DNA of 64,000 bases from Setaria digitata (GCA_003640385.1 RCAB01000028.1:124001-188000), one strand, 5' to 3'. Numbered from the stretch's first letter, positions 37,296 through 51,300 are shown. Made by a program: numbers and translations. The notes: generated by a model from the letters alone, not told the origin.

Positions 37296-39818
37296 CTATC
37301 CGAAACTTATAGTCTCCTGATTTGAAAATGCGATCAGCAAGACGCCAATTAAGCCAATGGTAACTGCCGAAAATGTGACGAACAAGTTTTTCTTTCCCTA
37401 GAAAAACGAGAATTTATCGGTGGCTACAATTTCTGCATCATTCGGTTTCTGTTTTTCCAATCAGGAAGCATTTTTCAATCTCCAAAATATTCGCTCACCT
37501 TTACATCTTTAAAAAGTAATACATCCGCCAAAACTCCAATCGTTGACGGTAACTGAAACACTCAGAACTATGACTTTTTAAACGGTGGTTGTATTTTTAA
37601 GTCAACAAATTAAATGAATGAAAACAGACTCGCGTTGTAATTGGGAAGCTGACTGTTTGTGAAAGCATATGATTGGAAATGAACCATAGTGTCATTCCAG
37701 TACACCATAATACTCCGTAAATAACTGAAGGTAATATCTGGAAAAGATTCCCATTATTCTCGAGCTTCTGATAACTGCCATCGAGAAATGATCAGTAAGG
37801 TCCAAGTTGCAAGAAAGTTCTAGTGTGGATAAAAAGAACACGTAAGAAAACGTTACCAGTTCTGCTGGAGCATATGTACGATGCCTCATCCACAAACAGT
37901 AGGCAATGAAATATACAGTTGAGCAGGCAAATATCGCAGAGAAATGAGGGAAAACATAGTCCAAGACTGAAAGCAACCCAGTCAAGGTGAGTGAATATTT
38001 GTTGGCGACTGGGCAATTAAAATTTATAAAATGGAAAAGATTCTACCATCTGGAGATGCACTGGGGTCGTTGTCCTGGATATACACAATGGGTGTCATCA
38101 TCAGACCGTGAAGGATTCCCAAAAGCACGGACAGTCCAAGGCACCTGTAAATTGTGGACCACATTTTGTAGAACAATCACCTACTCTTCTAGTCAGCTTA
38201 AGAACCAATTATTGTTCAAATAGGACTCAAAAGTTAGATTTGTCATTAAAAGATATGTGACTCAAAATAACTCATGTCTGTTATCAGCGACAATCATATG
38301 ACTTCCAGGTTAATACGGTTGCATCAGTGTTATCACTGAGAAAATAATTACCTCAACAATAATGCATACGAGAAGAATGCTTTAAAAAGGAAATGGCGCA
38401 AAAGCGCTGATAAATATTAACAAATTAACAGTTATTTCCAGATAAATGATAATTGTAAAAAGAATCGAGTTGTTTGTGCATCAGTGATTCACGTCATGTT
38501 AGAACTAACCCAATCTTTGTTTTTGTCATATGAAACGTTGGTTTGTAGCTTTTACTGTGAATTTGTGTTTGGGGTAAATTCTCGCGCAGTTGTTGCATCG
38601 AGATGGAATCATCTGCTGCAGTAGTCGGCGATTTGCTAATAGTTTGCGATTGTCGTTGCTGATTCTTGTGTTTTACAAATACAAACATGAATCCACTGTA
38701 AAGATTCCGAATCAGAGCCCTGTCTAGATGCTTTTATGGAAATTGCAGGGTGAAAATTTCCTAATCATGAGCGGTCAAAAACACTCATACTTAGTATTTC
38801 ATTGAATTTAATGATAACTCGAAATAGCCTACCATCCAAAATGGCTTATTCTGGAAACTGCATATTTAAGAATTCTTATTGTTTTGCTAGCACTATTCAT
38901 TGTCATTACCAAGTAAATAGAAGGCATAAATATCATATCTACTTTCAGCTATGAGAAATAATCAACTATCCCTTTGTTTCTAATCAGATGATACCTGAGG
39001 AGAACGAAGAACAATCCAAAAGTGTTCATTGTAGTGTTGTAGACCAGTTGTGGCCGTGTACCGAAGAAACCAAATCGCGCGACCCCCCAGCCAACTAGCA
39101 CCTAATATCGTGAAAAGTCTTATTTCCTGATGAAAAAATGAATTCTCGGATAAAAGAAAGCTTAAAAAAGAAGTCAGTGAAGGAAGATGTCGCATAAAAT
39201 TCAGTCTTCTTGCCTGTATGGAGCCCCATACCAACATGCCAACACCGATGCCAAGATGATTAACTATCGGAACTGATGCTATATTACCTAAAATTAAACA
39301 ATAACATTGAAATTCAAAAAAGAGCTTTTTTAGTAAGCCAGATTCCATTACTACTTGTCATAAAGGGAAGTTTCTGTTGATAGCTATAAGCCATTCTGCT
39401 CAATTCATTTTCTGATTCTTTTCAGTAAATCTCTCTAACATTTCGTAGCATTCATGTATTTGAAATAATAAAAGGTTTAACTGTTGCAAACAGAAAGCCG
39501 CCAATCATAGCGATCGGATTGAATGATGGAAAGCCTCTTATAATATTAATAACAAAGCCAACGACGAATACAACGGCACACTGTATCCATTGTACGTATA
39601 TTCCTGTAAGATTTGAAATAAAAAAAAGTGTTATCAGTGATAAGGATGAATCATTGTGATATACTTTTTTTAACAAACAAACAAATGAAGAATAGAATTT
39701 AAAAGTAAAGATGTAAATTACCGTCGTTGCAATTGAAATTACGAAGAGGAACAAACATGAATCCAAAAGCGATAGATGATATGATGCAGGATGTGAATCC
39801 CACCACTGTTTCATTCAT
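37296..39818 (-). CDS. TMEM144: TMEM144, predicted multi-pass sugar-transporter-like membrane protein
   Basis: Ten exons on the minus strand, about 39722-39818, 39481-39603, 39214-39287, 38996-39105, 38508-38690, 38046-38150, 37855-37970, 37632-37730, 37502-37558 and 37296-37406. TMEM144 belongs to the drug/metabolite transporter superfamily; its substrate is not established. Matches run along the whole family: IAFGFMFVPLRNFNCNDG, FPSFNPIAMIGGFLFAT-GNIASVPIVNHLGIGVGMLVWGS, CLGLSVLLGILHGLMMTPIVYIQD, LDYVFPHFSAIFACSTVYFIAYCLWM, VLWCTGMTLWFISNHMLSQTVSFPI, and a final ILLIAFSNQE-like helix. About ten hydrophobic segments are visible. The intron after FLFAT does not obey GT-AG in the conserved frame (see findings), and the next intron uses a GC donor (CAG|GCAAGA). 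A TTTTCAG acceptor sits 10 bases upstream of the ATG. Confidence 0.88.
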
Positions 39819-39827
39819 TCTTCCAGT

Positions 39828-39836
39828 TCTGAAAAT
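39828..39836 (-). promoter_or_regulatory. Probable spliced-leader acceptor of TMEM144
   Basis: On the minus strand CCATTTTCAG is followed by AACTGGAAGA and then ATGAATG. The short distance to the start and the absence of an upstream coding exon suggest SL1 trans-splicing. This is inference from consensus. Confidence 0.5.
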
Positions 39837-41546
39837 GGAAATCCTGTAATATCGTCTAAATTTCTGCATTTTCAGTTTTTACGACTGCTATTTTTGACAG
39901 AAGTCAGTTTTCTATCTCTCACAGCAAAAATGTCAAATCTGCGTAAGGATTTTAGAATAGCATAAATTGCTTCAGTTACCTCAGGAAAGGCCAAGTTATT
40001 TGTTATTTCTAGACTGAAAAATTTGCAAGAAAATTTCATTTTTTGTTAAAAACTGAAATTCGGATACTAGAAAATTGTAGTACGAGATATACTGAAATAA
40101 TTTTTTTTTTTAAATTTATGAATTTTTACTTTTTATAGAGCCTAATTTATTTCTTTCCTGAAACCAAAAAAGGACACCTTTCTTTACGGAAAAGAGAATT
40201 GCTAAAAATCATCCCTTATCCGAACTACTGATAAGCTTTGATTAGTGATCTACGACTTCCCTTCCTAATTACAGAAAAAGCTGGCAAAATATTGTGCAGA
40301 GTAGATTGCTTAATCAAATACAAATATAATGTTTGTTTTCTGCCTATCACCAGTTAGTATTGCAGTCCTTATCACTTGTCACTAGTGCTACCGTTAACCC
40401 CATTAATTGCAATAATGGGAATTAGTTTTCAATCAAAAGCAAATTTCTCACTGATCTTGATAGTATCTAACAATTTTACATCTATCTGCCACAGAGATAT
40501 TAACTATTCTAACCTTTTCCAGTGCAAAGTTCACTCTTATTTAATTTACTACATGAAAATGTAGAAGAAGTCTTGGATAAAGTATTATTTTACGTAAAAC
40601 TAAAAAAAAAAATTCTCCTTACATATTCAGGACAATTAAATCAAAGTTAACTTCAGAAAAATAATTAAAGTTCATGATTACACAAACTATGCATAGTCCA
40701 GTTACGAACCGTCACCAAATAAATAATATTGTGATTGGAGTATTGAAGTTAGAGATTGTGGAACAATTAGTATTATGATAAGGAAATGAAAAAAAAAAAA
40801 ATCACTGTTGAAGAAATGAATTTATAAACGTCGTGATGAACGGAAGAAGTGTATAAAAAAATATGGTGAAAAAAAAAGTTGATTTGATCGAGAGGATGCG
40901 GTGTTTCAGATGTTTTGAGAGACGGGAGTAAACAGGATTTGAAAGATGGATGGAGGTAATTTGACGTTTATTTAAAAGAAGATGGCGAGAGAAAAAGTAA
41001 GAAAAGTTTGATATTCCATTCAAGAAGTGAATGATAAAAAAGTGAAGGTAAAACATCGTACGTTACCGTAAGAGGTCATAATCGTTAAGGGTTGGATTAC
41101 AACTGGAGAATTAACATTCAGAAAAATTATCTGAGAAACTTCTCAAGGTCCAGTATTTCATTTTCTTTTTGTCCTTTTTTTTTGCAAAGACACATTTGTA
41201 ATGTCGATAAAATTTGCATATCAGAAGTCTCAAATATTAGCATGAGCTCAAAGCTTTGAGTGGTTGACTTGAAGAGTTAATTAATAGCGGTAGTTGTAGC
41301 TGCAGACAATGTGGCAAGTTTCAGCATCAAATGTTAAACTTCCTCGGAAAATTGGGTAACATTACTTTCATTTCAGAGCAATTATAAATGGAATTATTTG
41401 GCCTTCGTCCTCTCTAACTGAAATAATTTTGTTGGATTTGAAGAGGACAGGGCGTGCATCAACGTCCTACACTTTATCAAAGTACTTTAAGAAAAAAAAA
41501 AGAATGATATTACTATTAACAAAAATTTTAAATTTCCTATTGAAGG
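39837..41546. other. Upstream region between divergent TMEM144 and DUF268 genes
   Basis: AT-rich, 1.7 kb. Open frames at 40376-40564 (+) and 40802-41056 (-) are low-complexity F/I/L-rich translations of AT-rich DNA without splice support. No other structure noted. Confidence 0.5.
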
Positions 41547-44500
41547 ATGATCCTGCGACGAAATAATTCCGTCATGGGATTAATGATCATATTATTGATA
41601 TGTCTGATTATTACTAATCAAAGTAAATGGTTCTTTATATCCCAGCAATCAATAAAAAACGATCATGGAAGGTTCATCATTTCATCATCCTTTATTACAA
41701 AAAAAAAAAGCTATGAAAGTTTTCCAATAGCTGCAAATTCCGTGAAAAATTTCGAAATGCCAAAATTTCCATTCAGATGAAGGATGCTTAAAATAGAAAG
41801 CATAACTTATATATAGAAACTGCTCAGATATATAGAAACTGCTCAGGGGATTGCCTCATACGAGAAATTGTTGAGAGAGGTGTATCGGCCACTTGGTTTT
41901 ATGATTGCTAATTTTGATTACATTTTCCCGCAACTACGCTCAATACAACCTTGGAAATGCAATCAGGTAGACAAGGATCAGTGATTAAAAAACATTTTGT
42001 ATTATTTGTATTTATAATATAATATAAAAATTCTATCAAATTTGAACTTATGTTATTAGAGAAAAATTTCACACAATGGTAAATTCTGAAACTGGTTCGA
42101 CTTCAAGAGACTGTTGCACAATCAGCAATGAAAAAATAACGTCAACTTTAAAACTATTTCAAAATTTCTTTCTAAAAACAATTTTTCAAAATTTACTTTG
42201 AAAAAATTCTGAAATGCCGGAAAAGAAATTTTTTTTCGAATTAAACCAATGAAAAATCTGTCTCTAATTCATTTTTCAGACAAGTAAATTATTTGTAAAA
42301 TATTTAACTTTTCCTTTTTTTGCAGACATTTTTTACACCATTGTCAGTAAGATCGGCAAGTGATACAAATGAAATGTTGATGAGGCTAAGAATTAATTAT
42401 ACATTGAATGGACATGCAAAACTGGAAAGCAGGTAACAAGTTAATCAATCTGAAGTGTCATTCGTTGTCACTCATCATTGTCACTTTTACAAACTCTTCA
42501 AGCTATGTTTACTATCAAACCATCAAATTTTTCGGGCATTTTTTGAAGTAAAAAACAACCCACTGCAATGAATTTTTTCCAGCACTAGACAATTATCATA
42601 ATTTTGGCTTTTTTAATTATTCTTTCCTTGATTATGACTAATTTTGAAATAGGAATCCGGATGGCACAACAACTACAAGGAATAGGCCAACTGAGAACGT
42701 TCATGAGGGTCAGATTACGCAAGCAAACTCACACTTGTTAAGATTTTCAGGTATGAATTTTCAGGCTGTTTCGGAAGTGCAATTAGTAGCCAAGGAGAGG
42801 CTTGTTACTTCTTTCTGAGTTATCTATTCTTGGGTCATCTTTCCTTTCAATTTCATCAACTTCCTTTAGTATCATCTTTAAGCCATATTCAATGGAATTT
42901 GAGAACTTTCATTCCCAATATTTCCTTCTATTCTAGTCAAAAGGAAATATTCTAGACAATTTATGCCATTTCAAAACTTATTGCATTTCAAGAGCACCAA
43001 TAAATTCACTTTTCTTCAAATATTGATGTGCATTATTTAATATTATTTTATCAAAATTTTGGTCAGCAAATGTGCTTAATTAAAGTATCTAATAGACTTG
43101 ACTCATCTCAAATTTGAAATTAGTATTAGACATTCCAAAAAACAACCAGAAATTTTTATCATGACTATATACAGAGATTTGATAACAGTATTAAGTTGTA
43201 TAATCAGATGATAGCATATCGTAGTAGTCTTAGACAATGATATATCATAGAAATTCTCAAGTATGATCTATGCAGCAACCCTGCTATCGGTCTCGTAATT
43301 ACGTAACTCTACGTAACTTCTAGTTGGAACAAGATCAAGCAGTTTTATGCTTAAGAACTTTTAAATAGATGCAAAATTATTTCAGAGTTGTTACATGCAA
43401 CAGGTTATGAGAATATTAGAAACAAAACTGGTCTCATATTTGGACCATTTGAGAATCGAATTCAAAATGAGGAGCCATTGACTGAAATAATTTGTCTTCA
43501 TAATGGAGCTGCAAAGGTGACACTTTTCAAACAGGCTAAGCTCTAATTTTTATCAATGAAATGAAGCAATCGTCTTGGCTCTGATTAGTTCCTTTAAATT
43601 GCACAGATTCCAGTTGACAAGTATTCGACCGGTTTATTTGCGCAGCAATCATTCCAGTATTGAATTTATTTCACCCAAAAGCTTCAGCACTTCAGGAGTG
43701 CAGTTAGTGTTTCTTCATTTGCAATTCAAATCATATTAATTAAAAGTAATATTAATTAGAAAAGTTCACTGCTTCTGACTTCCATCCTGTTCGATAAAGC
43801 TCAGTCAGCTTTCCCGGGCCTTTCTAACATGAGAGTAAGTGAACCTTCTTCTTACCTGGTGAGGTAGAGAGAGCTGAACTGAATATTGAGGGTAAGGAGC
43901 TAATATAAGATGGCTACTGTGTAAATTAATTATACACAGTATAAACATATTTCATGTTTCACAAACAGTTCGATTTTGCCGTCATGCATTCTGTTGTGGA
44001 ATATTTAGGCTTTGGACGTTTCGATGATATCATTGGTAAAGTTTTTTTTTTTCTGTAATTAATTCGAAAATTCTACAAATGTATCTGTTTTGGAACTACA
44101 AATGATGCATACTGGAAGAATTGGGATTTATTTGTCAAGTTTTAGTATTATTTGCACATTTCAACTCCATTCATATTTTCATTTACTTAAATTTAATCAG
44201 ATTCTTGCTATTTCATTGTTAAATTTTCGTTTTATTTCGACATTATTCTCTTTAAAGATCCATTCGCCGATATTCGAGAGGTCCGGAAAGCTTACTGTTC
44301 ATTGAAAATGGGTGGGTTGCTATTTTTGGGTATACCAGTTTGTGTTGACTCCGTTTATTACCCGGTTAAGCGTTGTTATGGTCGAATTCGTCTGCCGCTT
44401 ATCACTCAAGGTACTTCAAGTTCAAAATGAATCTAACTAATTTGGTGAATCAAAAGTTCTTTAGATTTTTATTCAATTTAACTTATGAAATGGGATTAGA

Positions 44501-44911
44501 AACATTTAAAATTTATAACAATATTGAAAAATGGAGTTTCCATTAATCCTGACTACTAATAAACAGGATTCACCTTTAAATCAATCCTTTTAACTAGTGT
44601 AGACGATGCTTAGACCGATATTATGGCTGAATTTTGGTTTAGAACGTCTAGAAAATGAAGATTAATATGGATTTGCTCAAAAGTGCACCCATCGAAATAA
44701 ATCTTTGACTTCCACCTTCCAATTTCATTTATTTAATTAAAATTTGACATTAATTGATATTCATTTCTATAACTTCATAATTTACGCAACTATTTTAGGT
44801 TTTAAAGTGCTGTATTATTTTGAAAATAACAAGCCAACACCGAATAATTTATCAGTGAGTTTGTTTCAGTCAAAGGAACGATATGTTATGTTTGTACTTA
44901 AGAAGTCTTGA
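41547..44911 (+). CDS. DUF268 family protein with N-terminal membrane anchor
   Basis: Eight exons join in phase to 327 aa: 41547-41741, 41847-41966, 42326-42432, 42653-42750, 43386-43516, 43969-44035, 44258-44410 and 44799-44911 (TGA). Near the start, MGLMIILLICLIITNQSKW is a hydrophobic segment after RR, fitting a type II signal anchor or signal peptide. The C-terminal half carries DUF268 hallmarks known from nematode proteins: MHSVVEYLGFGRFDDIIDPFADIREVRKAYCSLKMGGLLFLGIPV split over two exons, then the YGRIRLPLITQGFKVLYYFE segment and a terminal FVLKK. DUF268 has a methyltransferase-like look (GGLLFLGIPV) but no established activity; I do not assign one. The alternative ATG at 41574 lies inside the same exon. 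The donor of exon 1 (TCC|GTGAAA) was chosen because it restores phase. Confidence 0.8.
41809..41846 (+). repeat. Perfect 19-bp tandem duplication carrying the exon 2 splice acceptor
   Basis: ATATATAGAAACTGCTCAG occurs twice back to back (41809-41827 and 41828-41846), immediately before exon 2 of the DUF268 gene. Each copy ends in a CAG acceptor. Use of the second copy keeps the frame; use of the first adds 19 bases and leads to an early stop. Confidence 0.85.
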
Positions 44912-45394
44912 CATTTTAGCGGTTTTCTGCTCTTGTTCCATTTAATTTGATTGCATGCTGAAAGCTCAAATTAAAAGTTGTTGTTAACAAAGTCTTAGAA
45001 AGGCATTTTAATTTGCAATATTTCTTTTTTCCTCAGAATCTTTCCTTTTTTAGAGCAAACTCATTTTCCTTAATTAATTTTACAAATCGTATAAACGTTG
45101 GTCATTTAAAATTTATTGCGGAAGAGAATTTTTAATCTATCATAATCACATTCTTTATTGCCTCCAGATGCCTAAAGTACAATTTCTCTCAAGATCTTTG
45201 AACAATTTCTCGAAACGCCGTTTAACGAGCCTCATAAGCACAGTTTTCAGACTTAATCGTGTCTCTGGAGCAAAATCTCAATTAGAGTCATTTTTTCATT
45301 AAATCAGTTTTGCAACATTTCAAATCACAATATTATTCGATGCCAAAATGGAGAAATTTAACAAATTAACACAAAAATAAAAATCATCAAAAAA
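44912..45394. other. Intergenic between convergent DUF268 gene and WDR31
   Basis: Short AT-rich gap that must contain both 3' UTRs. No open frame or structure of note. Confidence 0.5.
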
Positions 45395-48394
45395 TTACGA
45401 GTTTAGTGAATATCGGCAATGAGATTGTGTGGAAATGCATTCAAGGTAGGGCCGAGCAGCACGACTGAGAATTCGTAAATGACAAAAAGTGGCATTCATC
45501 CCACTAACGACAATGCTGCAAAATTTGCAAATTTAAATTAAATTTTATTTAATGTTTTCATGAAGAAATTTCAAATTTCAAATGTATAATCTTACTTTCC
45601 ATCGCTAAAGCCTACACATGCCAGTAGATCAGATGCTGTTGGAATCAGCTCACTCCATAAGCATTCTGAAATTAGAATACGATGGTGAGATGAAGAAGGA
45701 GATCTTTTAGAATCTGTTTCAATTAAGCTAACAAAATGTCCAGCTGATTTACTAAACACCTGAATTTGCAAGTGAGTTTCGAGAACAAATTTAATTTAAT
45801 CTTTCAAGCTAAGCTAGAACTGAAGCAATCCAACTCGAAACATACTTCCATCGTCTACGCTCCAAAGTTTGGCGGTGTGGTCAGCGGAAACACTTAACAG
45901 CATACGTTTACAACTTAGTTGCTGTGGCATGAAGATAGCGCAAGTTACCGACTCCTCATGACCTCGATATTCCCGAACTAACTTCCGCTGTCGCATATCC
46001 CACAGCTTAACTTTTAAGTAAATTGAATAATGATCGATCATTGGAAATGTTTCATCTTGTGTTAATTAATAAATTATGATGATAGCTATATTATTATTAT
46101 CCACCAACTCTCAAAGTTCGCAAAGAGTTTCACCGTAATTTCGCATCCATCACCGTTAAAACCATTGCTTGATGTAATGCAGTAATTACCATCGGGTAAA
46201 AAATCGCAATGCGTTAGGATGTGATTCTTCTTGGGGAACTGAAATGCAAGATGCAGATCCCGACCGTCCCAGATTCTGCAACAATGTTCAATACAAGACG
46301 AATTAAGTTCGTGACCTTAGAACTCACTCTGAATGATCTTCTCTTGTGATGAGCGGTAAAGGTTATTTTTGTTTATTGATAATAAATTTCGAGCTAATTA
46401 TAGGGAGCAGTTAAAGACAAAGACAAAAAAGCGGCAGCTATAGCTGAGTTTGAGACTGGAAATCCAAAAGACTTACTTCAGTTGCTTGTCTTCTGAAGAC
46501 TGAGCAAGTAAATTATTCATGCTAGAGTGTGATATGTGAGTGACCTGAAATAGATATTTTTACGAAATGATTCAGGAGAATATTTCATGTAAAAGCTGTT
46601 TCTTAATTAAATTCAATTTATCTCAGCATCTAAAAAATTTAGGTCCTATAATTAAGTTTATCTTTAATTAAGCAATTAGTTAAAATTTCATTTTATGGAG
46701 TGAAAAGAAATCCAATTTTTACCAGATTCCTGGGAAGCTGTGCAACACGTAAACAAGTTCCATTTTCGAGATCCCATATTCGCAAAGTAGCATCTCGTGC
46801 TCCCGAGACAAATCTCATTTCTGCAATTTCAACCTAGATCGAACTTCTCCAACTCTCCAAGTGCTGCATCCTTTGAAATATTTTATAAATGATCGTAGAT
46901 TCATTCTCTGAGAGGATTTTATAATCGCTAAATAGTACTGACAAACAGCACTTACCATCAAGCATGGCTAATCCACTGATGCTCATCTGATGTCCTGAGA
47001 AGATACGTAGTGTGCTTGGACAACTGAACTGCCATAGTCGAATCTGAGAATCTCTCGATCCGCTCAGAATAAAATGTTTTGCAAATGCATTTCGGTATGC
47101 AATCTAAAACGATTCCGTCGAGCGAGCTTCCGCTATTCCTCACGGATAATTCAATCAAATCGTGTTGTGACGTTTATCAAGAGTTATAAGATCGATCTCA
47201 AGTGTAGACTTGCTATGAGTTATAAGAATTAAGGAAATCAACGTGTCGGTTCTGCATAAAAAGAAGCCACACGTGAAAGGCTAGTCATAATTAAACAAAA
47301 AATTCTCAATGAAATGAAATAAAACAGTGATTTTAATTAGCAATTCGTACGTAATTTCCAGCTTTCTTCTTCCAGTTAATGTAAAAGAATTACTGCCGAC
47401 AGAAAATCACAAAAAAAAAAAAAAAATAACTGGAGTATATCATTTTAACAAAGATATTTAGGCAGCGATAACTTTTCCAATCACTTAATTTCTCGGCTCA
47501 TTTTGTCATCCATGCATTCGTCAACTGGAAGTTAATGGTAATGAATGATGTTGCGAAGTTACTTGGAACTCTCGGAACTCTCAGTGAATTGCTCCTTAAT
47601 GATGGATTACCTTGGTGATTTCCTTCTCATGACCATACCATCGTAATACGCATTTTCCAGTATCTGTGTTGTTCAACGCCAGTAGCTGCAGCATACTTTA
47701 TTACTCACTTTCTTATTTAGAATTTTAATAATATGTTGACAAATAAACAGACAAGATAACAGACCTTATCACGACCTCCACTCAGTACTATTCCGGGCCT
47801 TACCGGTGCCAGTGCTCCGATAGCATCGTTATGAACAGGTGCTCGTATAATTGGACGTCCTGTTTTCATCTGTGATGAACTTTTAGACCTAGAAATTCAT
47901 TCTGAAATTCTCTCAAGCATTCAAATGCTTTCTAACCATGCCAAATAAATAATTACCACAATGGTTTCTAATTCGTATATTATTCAGGTTGTCAAATTAC
48001 TACAAATGACAAATTAGAGCTAAAAAATTAAAGCTATTTATGGCCGTCATTTTTCAGTAACGCCCGACTTTATTAGGAATTATCTAGGGTAGCCTAAGAA
48101 CTATAAATGAACTCTAGATTTTTTTATTCTTATCAATTACATATCAATTTAGGACTAAATTTGTCAACTAATTGTCAAATTCTACAAACAAATAAGTTCC
48201 GCAGTTTATCAGTCAGTGGTGGGATGACTGCTAAAGAAGAAAAATCCGTACATTTTAATATGCGATGTCTTATCGGAAGAAGTGAACCGCGTGGCCCTGG
48301 CCCACTTCTGTATTTTCGAGATATCCGAGATTTCCGTTACGGCTGAACATTCGGATGGATCCTGTGTGGCCAGATGAGTGTAGCTGTTACCCAT
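45395..48394 (-). CDS. WDR31: WDR31-like WD40-repeat protein
   Basis: Ten or so minus-strand exons: 48252-48394, 47765-47888, 47611-47685, 46956-47103, about 46724-46818, 46478-46545, 46128-46277, 45838-46013, 45597-45761 and 45395-45520. The start MGNSYTH has a glycine at position 2 and a serine nearby, compatible with N-myristoylation, as in vertebrate WDR31. WD40 blades are visible: LSGGRDK, GKCVLRWYGHEKEITK, FILSGSRDSQIRLWQF, RFVSGARDATLRIWDLENG, QSSEDKQLKIWDGR and LSVSADHTAKLWSVDDG. The segment SSNGFNGDGCEIT|LWDMRQRKL aligns with the family-specific NGFGGEGCEATLWDLRQ of the human protein and fixes that splice junction at GTTAAG|CTG. WDR31 has been linked to cilia and intraflagellar transport in C. 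elegans and vertebrates. Here no regulatory signal was seen. Exon edges in the middle are approximate. Confidence 0.85.
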
Positions 48395-51300
48395 TATTGT
48401 AGGGTGGCAAGTGACTCAGCGAGGTTACACGATAAAATGATTAATAAGCAGTTTTTCAATTCATTATTTTCTAAAATTGATGACACGAAGCACATTTAAT
48501 AATTCACTGAGAATCGATAAAAGAGACGGGACAATGATTAAAATGATATTTATAATGAGTATGGTATACAGCTGTGCAGTAGTATTGATGCTTGAATAGA
48601 TGTAACTCATTGCTATTTTGGCCAAGAATCTGGCCATCTTTGAGACGATTAGCTGACATAGCACATGGCAGAGACATGTCTTTGGCTAAATGAACATTTC
48701 CTGTTTCAAAGTGGTCCAAAATGAAAACTGGTAATTGCACACATTTAATTTCATAATTAAAAAGGAGGAAAGGAATGTAATTATTGATAGTCCAATGATT
48801 CAGTATTGGATCGGAAAGTCTTGATGAATAATAGCCTGTCATCGCATGTTGCCTAATTTTTTTTAGCAACATTATGAAGCTGACTGACTCATTTCCGAAT
48901 TTGAAATATTATATGCATACTAGTTTAAATTTAACTAACTATTATCGATTTCACTATTTTCTTCGACGGGAAGTACGGCTATATTTAATGAATATATTTC
49001 CCTGCAACTGAAGCCTAACTTGCAGTTTGCATGCAAAATAACCCATAAGGTAACGGTGACTGAATGAAGTAATAGTTTGACGGAAGTGTTTTCCTAGCAG
49101 TATCAGCATGACTGTGAAGTATTTTTGAAACAGAAAGGAAATTAAATTAATACGTTTCAAGTAGCTGTAGTAGAAGTGTGAACAGTGTGCACTTGTCAGA
49201 ATGGAAAAATTGAATGTCTTGCACGGATATCGAGAAACTCCTCGAGAATATCTGATGCTAGCAATATCCATGGAAACGACAAGCTTCCTCATTGCTAAAC
49301 AGTTAACATACGATCAGTTTATCACTAGCACTAATTTCTCACTAGTAAAGCTTTTCATGAGAATGTTGTTAAAAACATCATGTGATAGTAGGAAATATAT
49401 TTCATTATTAATTAGGTGATTAAGGGATTAATTGCCAGCCAATTACCGATTTAATTATTGTTGTGAAAACAAAGCTAAATCATCTGCCCTAATTATCTTA
49501 TTTAGTTCCTTATAGTAATAAAAGTTTTCAGGTAAACCGATTAAATTATCAAATTTGGGTTATCTCTGCTCTTCTTCTGTCTTCTCTTTTCATTAATCTG
49601 TGATAGGAATTTTTCTTCCGTTTTCTTACTTTCTTAGAATGTTCACTTCGTAAGTGTGAAGTACAAACTTATTCAGAAGGGGAAGTTTGTTTAATCATTG
49701 CCTGTTAGATCACATACTACAACTCATTACTAATCACTTTATCATTATTTTCAGGAGGATTAATGCGGAGAAAGAAAGGTAATTGCAATGAAATGAGGCG
49801 ACACTTTCTTCAAAGCGAAAGAGAATATGTAATCGAAGATTCTGAAAAATGACGCCAGGAATTCTCGACATGGTACTCGAGATCAGAGCAGTCGAGAAAC
49901 TGACCTAATTTCTTTCCTGTCTCTCAACTTTAAAGCTAATAGCTTTCCTTTGAAATGAATTGCGAATGAGTTCTGCCTTTTAGTGAGGCTTCAATTATTG
50001 TTTAAAAGATGCACACTGATATCAAATTCTCTGCTGAAGGAAGTAATTTGGCCAATACAAATCATATAGCTCAGATAAATATTTTTTTATAGGTGCGCTT
50101 AAAGGATGTGCTCATCATAGTAGAGAATAATTATCAAAATTGAATGTTAACAATTTAACTGGACTGGTTTTTTTTTTTTATAATTTTGTCAATTAAAGAA
50201 ATTTCTTTTTTGTCTGAGAAGTTGTAATTAAATTGTAAACATAATTGAATGTCATAAAGAAATATTTCAACATATAGTTGCTATGGAAACAATAATTTTT
50301 ATTTCTCACTTCTAAGAAGAAATAAGAAATGAATTCTGAATCGATTGGACTCACAAAGTAACATAAAACTGAGCTGTAAAATAAGAAGTCTATGGAAAGA
50401 TTTGGGAAGAAAAAAGGTAACTTAAGAAAAGAAAAAACAGTGATAAAAATAGCAATTCAACCTGCTGCTTCATAATTTTAATTAGATATTTATTATTTCT
50501 CCACACTACAAATATTTCCCCAAAAACAACTTTTTTCTCATCAACGACCTTCAAATATGACCGAATCTATTTTCAAATATCATTTAATCAGGTCAGAAAT
50601 GATCGTATTTGATTTGCGTCAAAGATGCTTCTCCCTATTGCGCAATTATTTGGTTTGTAATTGGAAGCCATCGTAATACTTCACCTTCTACGCATGTTCA
50701 CTAAGTATGTCATCTTCTCAGCATAATAAATATTAATTAGCTATGAGTGACTTCACGCCAATTTTCGCCGCAATATAATCATAAATTTATCATTTTTTTT
50801 TTTTTTTTTATATATAACAACACTGCTACATTACTCTGCCAAAATATTTTGAAACTTACGCATGATTTCTGTTTTTTTTTTTTTTCGAATGTTGTTTGAA
50901 ATATATTGACATGAATTTATCAGTGATGTTCTATACTATATGATAAAAATAAATCTTTTTGTAGTGTGCGCACTATTTAGAAGATTTTGATTAAACTGAA
51001 AGTATTATAAAAAGCTAGATTTAGTATGTCAAAATTTATAATAATCAATTGTAAATTTTGGGTGACAAAATTCTAATATATTTTTTGTTATCTTTGGAAT
51101 GTTTTCTCAAAAATTTCCATTTTTGACTAATAACTTCAATTGCATTTAGAACAAACATTCCACTTAGTCTGATAACTGAATCGCTACCGAAGCACAATAT
51201 AAATTTTTATTGACCACATTGTGTCTAGAAGAAATTTGCCAAGATGGCAAAGTTATCTACGTTTCTGCTTTGCTGAAAAATTTACGAATCAACCGTATCA

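Noticed and set aside
46014..46127. Apparent phase error between WDR31 exons
   Set aside because: Using the acceptor GTTAAG|CTG gives GCEIT-LWDMRQ, which matches the family exactly with canonical GT-AG splicing.
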